Source: Seriola aureovittata
Taxonomy: Eukaryota > Chordata > Actinopteri > Carangiformes > Carangidae
NCBI RefSeq assembly: GCF_021018895.1
Contig: NC_079378.1
Location: 13,540,160-13,604,159 of the forward strand
Reading direction: 5' to 3'
Length of the DNA: 64,000 bases
The notes beneath the pieces are model-generated. The model searched no databases and was not told the origin of the DNA. It saw only the letters and a program-made list of their open reading frames with translations. How positions within the stretch are numbered: position 1 is the first letter of the stretch; each line of letters opens with the position of its first letter. Positions 37,701 through 48,622 of this stretch are shown here, piece after piece. The translations under genes and the position numbers were made by a program.

Positions 37701-40700
37701 GACCTCGAAAGAGTCCCGGATTGTTATTTTTCGTCACTACCTCCCCGAGATGACCAGGGGAGATCCATAGAATTTGTACAGGGTCTCTAATAGCTACGAA
37801 AGAACCATATCAGTACATACATCATTTGTGTACTATATATAGTACCATATGAACAAAATGTACTGTATATCTGTCGCATTCAATCTCATCCACTGCATAT
37901 ACAACAAGGTTTAGTGTGTAGATAATATCAATCTTCCAGTGACTTATTGACATGAAGGTTATCCCAAGCAGTGCCATTTTTAATCTCTACAGCCTCAGCA
38001 TGTGATGACGCCACAGCATGTCTCATTGGAGGTCAGTGGAAGTGAATCAGCATCAGTCAGTGTGTTGGCCAGGTACCAGGACACCATGTTCCTAATTGTC
38101 CCCAGCAAAAAGGCCTGGGAATATGAAGTAGTCTTTGGCAAGGCTCCAGCTCTGGAAGATGCACTGACAGACTGCCTGTCTATCTTATCTCATTGGCATA
38201 AGTGCAACAGAATGAAACCATTTATCTTTGCAGGGAAATTGGAAGTAAGTCAATGAAAGATGAGTTATGTATTCTACATATGTTTCCTTCAGGACAATTT
38301 ATAGATTAGGATACACAACATCATACATGTTTTAGCAAGAAAAAATACAGTATGTTGTAATCATGATCTGATAAAATTACTATATTTCTGCTTACCAGCC
38401 ATCACATAGAAATACACATCTCTCTGACATGGTTGTGAGGTTCATTTGTTTGGAGAAAGCATGTCTTCCAATTCACGGCAAGGTAGGATGAAGGATGTAG
38501 GATGAAGGATGAAGGAGGCTGGTTGTCAGAGGCAAGAAATGGATGTGAGAGACCAGGGCTGGATGGAGGATAACAGCGAATAGGTGGATATTGGCAGTTG
38601 GAGATAGATGGATGGAGGTCAGTAGTTAGGAAAAGGATAAAGGTCAGTGGCTAGGACTGAATTGGAGTCAGTGACTAGGAATGGATGGAGGTCAGTAGCT
38701 CGCCATAGATGGAGCTTAGTAGCTAGGAATGGATGGAGTTCAGTGGCCAGGCATGGATGATGGTCAGTAGCTAGGGATGGAGGGAGATCAGTGGCTGAAA
38801 TGGATAAAGGTCAGTGACTAGGAATAGGTGAGGGTCAATGGCCAGGATTAGTTGGAGAAATGAATGGAACTCAGTAGCTAGGGATGGAAGGAGGGCAGTG
38901 GCGAAAAATGAATGAGGGTCAGTGGTGGTAAGTTGTCAGGAATGGATGGAGATAATTGGTTAGGAATGAATGGAGGTCAGTGAGTAGGAATGGATGGAGA
39001 TAATTGGTTAGGAATGGATGGATGTCAGTGGGTAGGAATGAACGAAGGCCAGTTGGTAGGGATGGATGGATGTCAGTGAGTAGGAATGAATGAAGGCCAG
39101 TTGGTAGGGATGGATGGATGTCAGTGAGTAGGAATGAATGAAGGCCAGTTGGTAGGGATGGATGGATGTCAGTGAGTAGGAATGAATGAAGGCCAGTTGG
39201 TAGGGATGGATGGATGTCAGTGGGTAGGAATGAACGAAGGCCAGTTGGTAGGGATGGATGGATGTCAGTGAGTAGGAATGAATGAAGGCCAGTTGGTAGG
39301 GATGGATGGATGTCAGTGGGTAGGAATGAATGAAGGCCAGTTGGTAGGGATGGATGGATGTCAGTGAGTAGGAATGAATGAAGGCCAGTTGGTAGGGATG
39401 GATGGATGTCAGTGAGTAGGAATGAATGAAGGCCAGTTGGTAGGGATGGATGGATGTCAGTAGGAATGGATGGAGGCCAGTGGCTAGGAATGAATGAAGG
39501 ATAGTGGCTAGAAAATTATGGAGATCAGTGGTCACTGGTTGGGAATAAATTAGATGATTATTTGGGGATACATGAATTAGGACTGCTGTTATTTATTATC
39601 ACACATAAAGAGTTGCATTACAGAAAGACACAGAGGGAGAGACTTTTGTGTGATTTAAGTTTGCTCTGGGAATAGCCTAGTTATTGTGTATAGCCTAATT
39701 TAGAATTAATGAGGCCAGTTTTCAGGGTTTTGTTGTCCCAGGAGGTCTTCTCCTCTGTGCTGCAGACAGACTTTGCAAGTGGCGTTGGTTGGCCAGTGAG
39801 TGGATTAGGTCCTCTGTGGTTTTTTATTACAGCATTATTATGGTTCAGTGTATTGTGTGTGTCACCTCAGGCAATCGGTCTTCAGTTAGTAGAACTTATA
39901 AAAATTTGAGTAGGAGCACATAATAGGTAAATATGTAGTTAAATCTGGTGAGCACTCATGCTCTTAACTGGAGAAATCATTGGTTTCGAAAAGTGCTATA
40001 TCGAAAAACGTTTCACTTACTTTAACTTTTATCCATTTAATCTCCTGACCTTTCCCTAGTGCCACTCACAAGACAACATTCACACTTTTAGCCCCACTAT
40101 TGGTAAGGCTCTAGTAAGTGCAGCCTGTCAGGGTGGGCTTTTAGAAAAGCTCTGAGGGTTTTAGATTTTATTTAAACATGTTCTCTTCTTCTTGTTATTG
40201 AAGTGATTGGAGTAACCTTGGCTTTTGAAACATGGTTTGGACTGTCTAAGCGAATCATTTCTTAATCTAATCTGTTGAGGATGTACAATATTCACTGCTT
40301 CTTACCCCTTTTTTGAGTGTGTTTCCAGACAAACATTGATTTCCTTTCATTTCTGTAAACTATGAAGATCATCTTGCAGACACTTGAGACTTGCTTGAGT
40401 TGGCAGTCACTGGTTTGGTTTGCCATCAAGTGCCAGACAGTTCCTTTGTTGAACACAGACTTGCACTTCAAACTTACTTTGGAGAAGGTCAGCATTATTA
40501 TAAATTATACAGCATGAGCTTTGTAGATAGTGACAAGAGACATGGAAGAAAATGAGTATGGTCCTTTAAATTATTACTGCAGGAACAGAAAGATTTCAGC
40601 ATAGCAGTATTTAACAAGGGAATCAGACTTTGTGATGCATGCAGATTTGGGCCTCCTCCAAGTAGCAGTAGAACAACTCTGGTTGTTCCTACAAGGCCTG

Positions 40701-40708
40701 GCAAGTAA
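37701..40708 (+). CDS. Unidentified multi-exon gene, 5' end not found
   Basis: I do not recognise the product. Plus-strand exons: 37701-37775, 37993-38244, 38399-38482, 39742-39795, 40380-40487 and 40583-40708 (stop). All have AG before and GT after, all are in phase 0, and together they read open for about 232 residues. Blocks include PDCYFSSLPPRDDQG, VLARYQDTMFLIVPSKKAWE, YEVVFGKAPALEDALTDCL, MVVRFICLEKACLPIHG, LSWQSLVWFAIKCQTV and FSIAVFNKGIRLCDACRFGP. The product is neutral, with no obvious signal peptide or membrane segment; it looks like a compact globular domain. A further small exon at 39871 (AIGLQL..., acceptor cacctcag) either ends the protein at 39909 or splices on at 39888 through a weak donor (gtagaa). 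The donor of the first exon (gtacag) is non-ideal. The first in-frame ATG is at 38005, but the exon upstream also looks coding, so the true start is probably further 5'. Could be a 5'-truncated copy. Confidence 0.6.
38483..39540. repeat. Minisatellite, 48-base core unit
   Basis: From 39032 to 39460 there are about nine near-perfect 48-base units, each with two halves built on 'gtaggaatgaatgaaggcca' and 'gttggtagggatggatggat'. On both sides the array decays into irregular 22-26-base units of the type 'aggaatggatggaggtcagt'. The left limit coincides with the splice donor of the exon ending at 38482. The minus strand reads open for 175 codons because 48 is a multiple of three; this frame encodes a 16-residue repeat (SLTSIHPYQLAFIHSY) and is not a supported gene. 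Confidence 0.95.
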
Positions 40709-41779
40709 ACTACTGGGTGCACTAATTAATGGGTTTTCGGTTGCACTCAATATAAAACTAACACCCTGCCATCATGCCTGCCAAACGTCCTGCTGTGGAG
40801 CATCAGACTCCAAAGGGCCATACTTTAACTAAAGCATTATGGGTGAAGACAAAAAACTGGAATGATAAACACTCCACAGTCCACTGCACTATAGACTGGA
40901 AAAATTCACAGTCCGCATTTTACAGCATGATTCCATAAGAAGTAAAATATTTCATGAGGTAAAGGGATGAATCAGGCCTGCATTCATTTACAGCTTCCAC
41001 ATATTTATGAGGCTTTACAGCTCACTCTGATTATTCCACTGAGCTGTATTAGCAGATTGGCTCTGCACTCTATAGCTCAGCTCGGAGTGATGACAAGTGA
41101 CAGTTCGTTGTCAGAGAGAGAGAGGACACCACTGCTCCTGTTCTCACCCCTGCCGTCACGGTTTGAGGTAGATGATTTGTCACCACCGGTGTCTGTTTAT
41201 ATGCTTCATTGCTGCAGGTTCAAGCTGTGACTGTGAGGTTACCAAGCACTCAGACAAGTACCTCCACTGCTCTGTGGCCCAAAGAAGGAATATCAAATCC
41301 CCCTTTTTCAAAGACTGTATCATTTTTCTGTGGTGAAAGCTTTACTTTTAAACTTTGTTGGAGCTATTGGGCATTCTTAGTAATACCACTTGAAACACAC
41401 ACAGTTGTTTGCCCTCATCCTCCTGTCATGACACCATTTTGACGAGAACCATTACTGATACAACAACCATACACCTCACTGAGAGATAAATTAGATCTAT
41501 GGGAACTATTTTAATGGACGTCCAAGGGTCACTGAAACGGCGCTACAGGAGTTATATTGCTTTACTTCCCAGTATTTTTAGCGATGGCTCGCCACAGTGT
41601 GGGTCTATGGATGGCAATATCAGTCTTTAAATTGTTCTTTGGTGTCAGATCTTTCTAAATGCTTCTTGCACAAAAATGACATTTTTGCCCGATGTTAGAA
41701 GGAAAGCTCATGGGATTACTAAAATGTGAATGTGACCATGAATGTGCTCAGTAATCTTCATGACATTCTGCCTGTTAGA

Positions 41780-42080
41780 TTTTGATATTTCTTTTTCACT
41801 ATAGGAATATTAAGCCTCAGGAAAAATTGCAGGGCCACCAAAGACATTTGATATCATCCCTCTGGGTACATGACAGCAAGTTTAAAGGCAATCTGCTGTT
41901 ACATTCTAATGATGTAAATGTTAATTTAAACCGATTCAACTTTGCAGTAATGGATTATTTTGGCCGCCTGGTGACAGTGGAAACACAACACTCATAAATA
42001 TTGCTTATTTATGCATCCAGCAGATCGGAAGCACCATTAGCATTCAGTTGGAATCATGTATGTGGAGACCCAATGAATGC
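41780..42080. promoter_or_regulatory. Candidate conserved non-coding element
   Basis: A unique stretch without repeat phrases, with 'aatgatgtaaatgttaattt' and 'tttgcagtaatggattattt', several TAAT cores and no exon structure. The call rests on its unique character only. Confidence 0.22.
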
Positions 42081-42104
42081 AAGACCAATATTCACTTTTT
42101 AGCT

Positions 42105-42290
42105 CTTGTTCCTTGTCTCTACCAACTCCTTAGGGAAATATCTGGCTGCTAAATGCTCCACTGTGTTCACCGCTAGTATCTAACATTGCCTGCTGTTTGG
42201 TGCTCAGCAGGTAGTGTACAGTGGGGTTTTTCAAAGCCTTTTCGCCAAAAACAGCTGTTTGCAGATGCATTATTGATGTTATAAACTGTA
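42105..42290 (-). repeat. Dispersed repeat family B, copy 3
   Basis: Reads 'tctaccaactccttagggaa', 'atatctggctgctaaatgct', 'ccactgtgttcacc' and 'gctcagcaggtagtgtacag', then 'aaaacagctgtttgca'. The order matches the copy at 26990-27245. Confidence 0.55.
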
Positions 42291-43024
42291 TGAGAGAGAG
42301 AGAGGGAGAGAGATACAGTCTATGATTAAAAGGATTAATACTCTGATATTAGGACAAATACACCACTAGGCAGGCAGGTCGTCTTACCTGCCATGTACAA
42401 ACTCACTGCACATCCTGGCTCCTCTGCACTCTGAGAACAGAACCCTGCAGTACACAGTTGTTTCCAGCACAGGACCAAACAACAACTTGGATGTAAGATG
42501 GCTCCTGTTAATTCCCACCACTAAAGGCTCCTGCAGTGAAGAGGAACTTTAAGATGAGATTACTGATGGATGGGTCTGCTGCCTTGCCTGACACTCCTGT
42601 AGATTTATGGCCGCATGGCTTCATGTCCTGTATAGTAATCCATTTGTGGGACACTACATCATTTTTTTGACAGGTGAATTACAGTTCTGTATGACTGCTC
42701 ATCTTAGTTTACAACACAAAGGCTTGCAATCAAATCCTGCGCAGAGGCTTGTGATATTTTTCCTAATACCAATGTTGTGTAATGGGGTTGCATTTCTGTA
42801 AATCCATACATAGACAGAAAGATGAAAACGTGACACAGCTTCTCCCAGATGTTTTGGTAAGGTCTCTTACAATGAATAAACTTGGCAGGGATAGAAAACT
42901 CATTTTGGCCAGTGACAAGTTACATTTTTAGTTCACCCAACTTACAAAAAAGATGAGTTTTATATACAAGTTCATAATCTATAATTTTGTACTGATCCAT
43001 AAATTCCCCCAAAACCTAAAAAAA

Positions 43025-43290
43025 AGGCCTGTCTGTGTAGGCCAAGCTTGATGCATCTTATTCCTCTGTGCCTCTGAGCTCCATTGCTCCATTGTTCCAT
43101 TGTCCAAAAACTATTTAAAAACACATCACAGAGCCACAAGCTGATATCTTCTGTCACTACCAATGGGACCACTGCAGTTGGGTCAACCTCACATACCCTG
43201 TCCTGCTGGCAGAGAGTACTCACTAGACCAAATGTGTATTAATTTGCAGCTGAAAACAGTCCCAAACAAATGCTCCCAAACAAAAGACGG
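43025..43290 (+). repeat. Dispersed repeat family A
   Basis: Contains 'gatgcatcttattcctctgt', 'gagctccattg', 'gtccaaaaactatttaaaaa', 'cacatcacagagccaca' and 'caaatgtgtattaatttgca', then 'gctgaaaacagtccc'. Confidence 0.6.
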
Positions 43291-43516
43291 ACAAACACAT
43301 TGGTGGTTTTGTTGGTTAACAAAAATATATACTACCACAAGATTTATACTTTATGACTAATGGTTTCTAGTTAAAGTAGCTGCTGTACAATCAATACAAC
43401 TGAGAACACTGAGGCCATGTCCTTGGTGTTTTTCCTGGGAATCAGGTTTTAGCAACCTGGGGGAAGTTTACATCCTACTTTACAGATGTATTCTCGTTAT
43501 TTTTTGACAAAATAAA

Positions 43517-43915
43517 CAGTGCTGCGCAAAAGTTTTAGGCACTTTAGATGTTTCGATTCTGATTCATGAGTCATAAAGAACCATCTTCAGTAACAAGAAG
43601 AACAAGAAGTCCTGTAACAGATGGTCGGTCCCCCACAGAGTCCTGATCTCAGCATCACGTTGTCAGTCTGGACTTACATGAAGAGACAGAAGACACTGTG
43701 ACAGACGAACTGTGGCAAGTTTTCCAAGATGCTTCTCCAAGATGCTTCCAACAACCTACCTGCCAAATACCTTGAAAAACTGTGCACAAGTCCTAATAGT
43801 CAAAGGGTGGTGACGACAAATACCAATTTAATTTAGTTTTTTTTGTCTTTACTGAACTTTGTATGAAGTTAACTTTACTTTTGAGGGCCCAAAACCTTTG
43901 CACAGTGCTGTATAT
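43517..43915 (+). mobile_element. Internally deleted Tc1-like element
   Basis: The ends are inverted: left 'acagtgctgcgcaaaagttt' and right '...aacctttgcacagtgctgt'. The middle keeps a trace of the transposase ('cccccacagagtcctgatct', reading PPQSPDL on the plus strand). Total about 400 bases, so it is non-autonomous. It belongs to a different Tc1 lineage from the full-length element. Confidence 0.75.
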
Positions 43916-44108
43916 CAAATTTTTTTATTTTTATAAATTTTATTTTCAACTCCAGGCCATGACAGGTATCAACCTTACATTGTTATCAACCTTAAAAAAA
44001 AATTAAGACTGCAGAAATATCAAAAAATCTGAAGAAGTGACGACGAAGGGCGTGGGAGCAGGTTTGTGATGGATTTTTGGGAAGAGAAGTTAACTTTTTG
44101 TAGATATA

Positions 44109-44114
44109 TTTATT
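44109..44114 (-). terminator. MYBBP1A poly(A) signal candidate
   Basis: AATAAA on the minus strand, 231 bases past the MYBBP1A stop codon. Further candidates lie near 43925-43950. Confidence 0.5.
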
Positions 44115-44344
44115 TAATCAAGAGCCACACATTAGAAAAATAATGTGTCTTAATTCACTTCCCAAACATCTGACAATTTCAATATGGAATTATTTCATAC
44201 TGAAACATACCAACATATTGCCAGAACTTGCAGCCAAGAGGTCGACTGCATGCACAGTAGAAAAATTAACAGACGAAAGCACAGCCTCTTCAAAAAGAAA
44301 TTAACAAAAACTTCTTTGTGTCCATTAAAATAGCAGTGTCCGCT

Positions 44345-47300
44345 TTACATTTGACCTGCTCCATCTTTCTTCTGCTTGGGTTTCTTCTTCTTCTTCTTTG
44401 CTGGTTTGCTCTCAGACTGTGTCTTGCTCTTCTTGGCCGGGTTGGGCTGAGAAGCTGCCGCGCCGTCGGCTGGTCGTTTCTGCTTTGTTTTCTTTTCATG
44501 TTTCTTTTTGGCCTGTCCTTTGGCTGCTCCTGGTTTGTCTGTGGGAGTTGAGTTGTCTGCTGCTGGCTCTAAAACAGGCTTCTTGCGCATTTTACGCTTT
44601 TTTGTGTCGGGTAGAAAGCCTTTCTTCTTCTTCTTGGAAACTGGCTGTTGGTCGGCCTCCTTGTCAGATTTTGTCTTTTCTACCTTGGGTTTCCTGCGAA
44701 TGTGAACATGAACACATTCAAGGTCAACATGACGGCTTTCATGCAAAACAAGAAAATAAAAAGTAAAAAAATAAAGAAGGAAAAGAAGAAACCTCGTATT
44801 TCATAAGCCCTGTGGTAAAGAAAGAGGCTCATGTAACAAATGATAGAAGAGCTGATTCAACTTATCAATCAGAGGCATCACAAAAATGTATCAATTTAAG
44901 TTTTAAAAAAAAACCTAGTTTCAGCAGATATTGATATTAAATGCTTTTAATCAAACTATTTTGGTTTGAGCAGACACTTGTGCTAAAGCCATCACACCAC
45001 TTTAACATTTTGTATGGAGATAAGTCTATTTATTGGTTATATTACTTTCAAACAGTTACTGACCTGAGTGGTGATTTTATATTAGTCAAATGGACCAGGA
45101 AAGAAAAACATTACTACCGACTCAAATCATCAAAAACTGAATCATGAATCAAAATGAATCTCAGTCAACAACCCTGAACTTCAGTCTGTGGTGTTAAAAA
45201 AAGAAGATAATATCTCTGAGTGTCTTTCACTCCGTGCTGGAGAGGGACTGGTTCTTTTTGTAAGTGGGATGTCAGATCTTTTTCAGCTCTTGCACTTAAG
45301 GTTTAAAATCTCTGAACAGCTCCGCCACAGAATGAGGAAGCACTTGCCTTTTAGCATTGTCAAAATGCTGCTATAACTTCTAACCCTTCCAAACCCTCAG
45401 TTACATGGTCTCATTCATTATATTTCTGTAGAAATGACTTCCCCAACCCTAATCCTAATCAAACAAACTGAAAAAAACAAAACATCCAAATGAAGAAACC
45501 ACAACTAAGATTTGGCTATAAGTATCTAGGTCAGACAAACATGAGAACTGCATAAAAATAACACAGCCCCTTCCTTCACTTCATTGAGATGCTGCTTTGG
45601 CAAAAAAAAAAAAAATGCAGGGTTGTGCAGTAACAGAAAAGCTGAGCCAGGTTCAACTTTGTTGTCAGATGACCCTGCAATACAGCGGTTTGCGCTGGCC
45701 TATCAAACACATGCAAGCAAATGTGCCAGGTAAATACATCTTGTCAGGGAAGGGTTGTGCTAATTCTACCGTTCACCTCCCGAGCATTACATTGGTGGCA
45801 ATGACAACTGCTGCTGTGCAGGGAGGATACACTGGTGTTGTTGGTAGAGCTTTATCATCAACTATACACTGCTGCTACCGAGCGAAGAAACATCACGTGT
45901 GTTTACATGCTCTTGAATAACCAGTTTACTGTCAGCTGTTTGCAGTAATCCGATTTCTCCAGTGTAATGTAAACAAGAAACCCTGTTTCCTGGAAATCTG
46001 ATTTACCCGGCGAGAGAGAATGTTGATTTTTTTGTCCGTGTATACACGTAACCAGATTTCTTATCGGCTTTTTACATGCGAGCGTGTGCAGGACAAAAGA
46101 CTGCAGGAAAAGCATCACAGCGGGTGGATGAAAGAAAGATCAATACATGTAGTCATGCATCCCTGTATTCAAGATGATTTAATTACAGCTGTACCCTTTC
46201 CCTGCACCGCCAGTCCAAATGCTCTGACACACAGACAAAAATAAAATAAAATAAAATAAAAAAAAGGACAAAAAGTTTCTTATGCACCGTTTTTGAAGTT
46301 GCGGCGGCCATTATAGAAACCACATCAACTTACATGACTCCAAAGTGTTTCATCACAGCCCAGTAGGTGTCTTCCAGCTTGCCGGTCTTCTTGAACGTGA
46401 TGACGCTGGTCAGGGACAGCAGGACCTTCTGTACTGGCTCCAGGTCCAGAGTCAGCTTCTACACAGTGGAGAGATTGAAAGTCTGGACTCAAACCACATG
46501 AACAGCTTCCCTCCCGTGATTTCATCCCCACAGGCACAGACCAACCTACCTGCTGGTGAACGTGCTTAACCAGGAACTGACAGAGCTCCAGGGTTTTCAC
46601 CACCTTCTCTTTCACCACCTTGCTCTCAGTTTGACCCACCAGCTGAAGACTCTGAGAAAAGACGACGACACGGGTTAGACTGCTATCCTTGTTCCTTGTA
46701 TTCTTGTTGTGCTCCAAATGATCATTATTATTATTATTATTATTAGATTGCCTATATGTAAAACAAATAGAGGGAAGTTTGGTTTGGGTATTGTTGGTCA
46801 GCTATCGACTGGCCACTGCCATTAATCCTAGTGCATTTTAACATTGACACATTTATATTTTTAGACTTTTTATGATGTGTGTAAATGAATTGCCTGTGTA
46901 CTTTTGTTTGTAAACTTGTTTGCATTCTGTTGTGTGCCATTAATTTACTATGATGACTTAATGACATCAAACCACCACTGATACTAAAACATCGCTTGCT
47001 ACACGTGCTTCTCAATAAATCCAATTTAAAGTATTTACGGGACACTTTTATGCCTTTATCACAGAGGAAGTGGCAAAGATTTGACTTGAAATGAGGTCAG
47101 TGAGAGAAAGAGGGGATGACACGCAACAAAAGGTGGAATAAAAGTGGGGATGTTGTGATTAAATGGTCAGCATCTTAGAGCTGTGTTTTGTCTGGGAGGA
47201 AGAAGACGGGGCGACACAGGAGTGAAGTGGTTTGGTGAAGAATTGCAGAAGCTTGTAATTATGCTTGTCTTTACCCTCAGCTGTCTCAAGGACACACAGA

Positions 47301-47890
47301 GGACAGTGAATGCAGTATTGGCTCTAATTATCATTTATCACAGCACGGTGCAATCTCATTAACTTTGAGAACAATATAATTAAAATCTGCACAACCCTAA
47401 AGGATGTTGGTGTATGGATGCTTCTACTCGTGGTGAGGAATTAGTTACAGCCTCGTGCTTACAATCAATCTTATGCATGGAAATATGACTTCAAATCTGT
47501 TCTATGCAGATATTTACAGATACATTTTGGAACGAAAGAGCATTGGTATTGTATCAGTGTTGTTTCCACTACAACTTGACTGAAAACCACCGTGTAAATG
47601 TGTGCTACAAGTTGTATAAACATGCTGTTGAGTTGCTGTAACCTTGTGTAAAATTCAGATATTACCTAAACATATAATCTTATTTCCTGACTCCCTGCGT
47701 GTAGCTGCTGCTCATGGCGGGTGTTAACCCTGCTATGTATCTCAGGACTGTGATGGAGAGCTGTGCTGACTTACCGCTGCTAGCTGACCTGTGATCTTCA
47801 CACAGAGCTCTGTCCATGGAGTGCCGCTCAGCAGCTGCTGAACCTCCCTGCTCTGCATCGCCCGCAACACCAACACACACGCTTGGCCCT

Positions 47891-47927
<37 letters not shown>

Positions 47928-48577
47928 CATCAACAGGAAGTCTAACATATGAACTGAACAGTAGAAGGAACTTGTAATACATGAATATCTAGCAGCTGAG
48001 ACGGAGGGAGGAAGTCCTCTGTGTTTGTCAGAACTCTTTAAACGATGATAAATACATGGCTGATTCCATATTTTGATCAAATGTTAGAAAGCTGGGTTCA
48101 AAGTGCAGCTGGACGTTGGTTGTAATTGTGGTACTTGTGGGCATAATGACGCTATCAGAGTGACTAATCCTGCAGCTACATTATCTATAATTGTCCACAA
48201 GTGGGCAGTGACGTCAGGTTTTGTCCATTACACAGTGCCCTAATGTAATAAGGCCAGCAGTAGAGAGAACACTGTTTAATGGAAGGCAGTTTCTTGTTCA
48301 AGAAAAAGTAGGAATTCTGCCTATTTAAACTGTTAAAAAGAGATTTTCTGAAAAGACTGGGAGACATTGGAACTGGGAGTTTATTTCAGGAAACATTTGA
48401 TCATTTTGATCAAAGTTATTCTATCACCAGAAAAATGGAGATTGTCAAGGTAGCTTCTTAAAGGCATAAGTCTGGTGATATTCTATATTTTTGTCAACAT
48501 TCTACATTATTTATTTCTATATTTTATTATTGTCAACAAATCCCATCGTAATAGAATTGGGAACAGATCCTACCAAC

Positions 48578-48622
<45 letters not shown>

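Larger units (their letters stand above)
40709..44344. other. Spacer between the unidentified gene and MYBBP1A
   Basis: No supported exon on either strand. It holds unique stretches (about 40940-41440 and 41780-42080), a family B copy, a family A copy, a deleted Tc1 element and the MYBBP1A 3' end. Confidence 0.5.

Noticed and set aside
39871..39909. Terminal exon ending VELIKI as the end of the unidentified gene
   Set aside because: Well-formed acceptor and a 75-base intron, but two further in-phase exons with a stop follow at 40380 and 40583. Kept only as an alternative end or a small internal exon.
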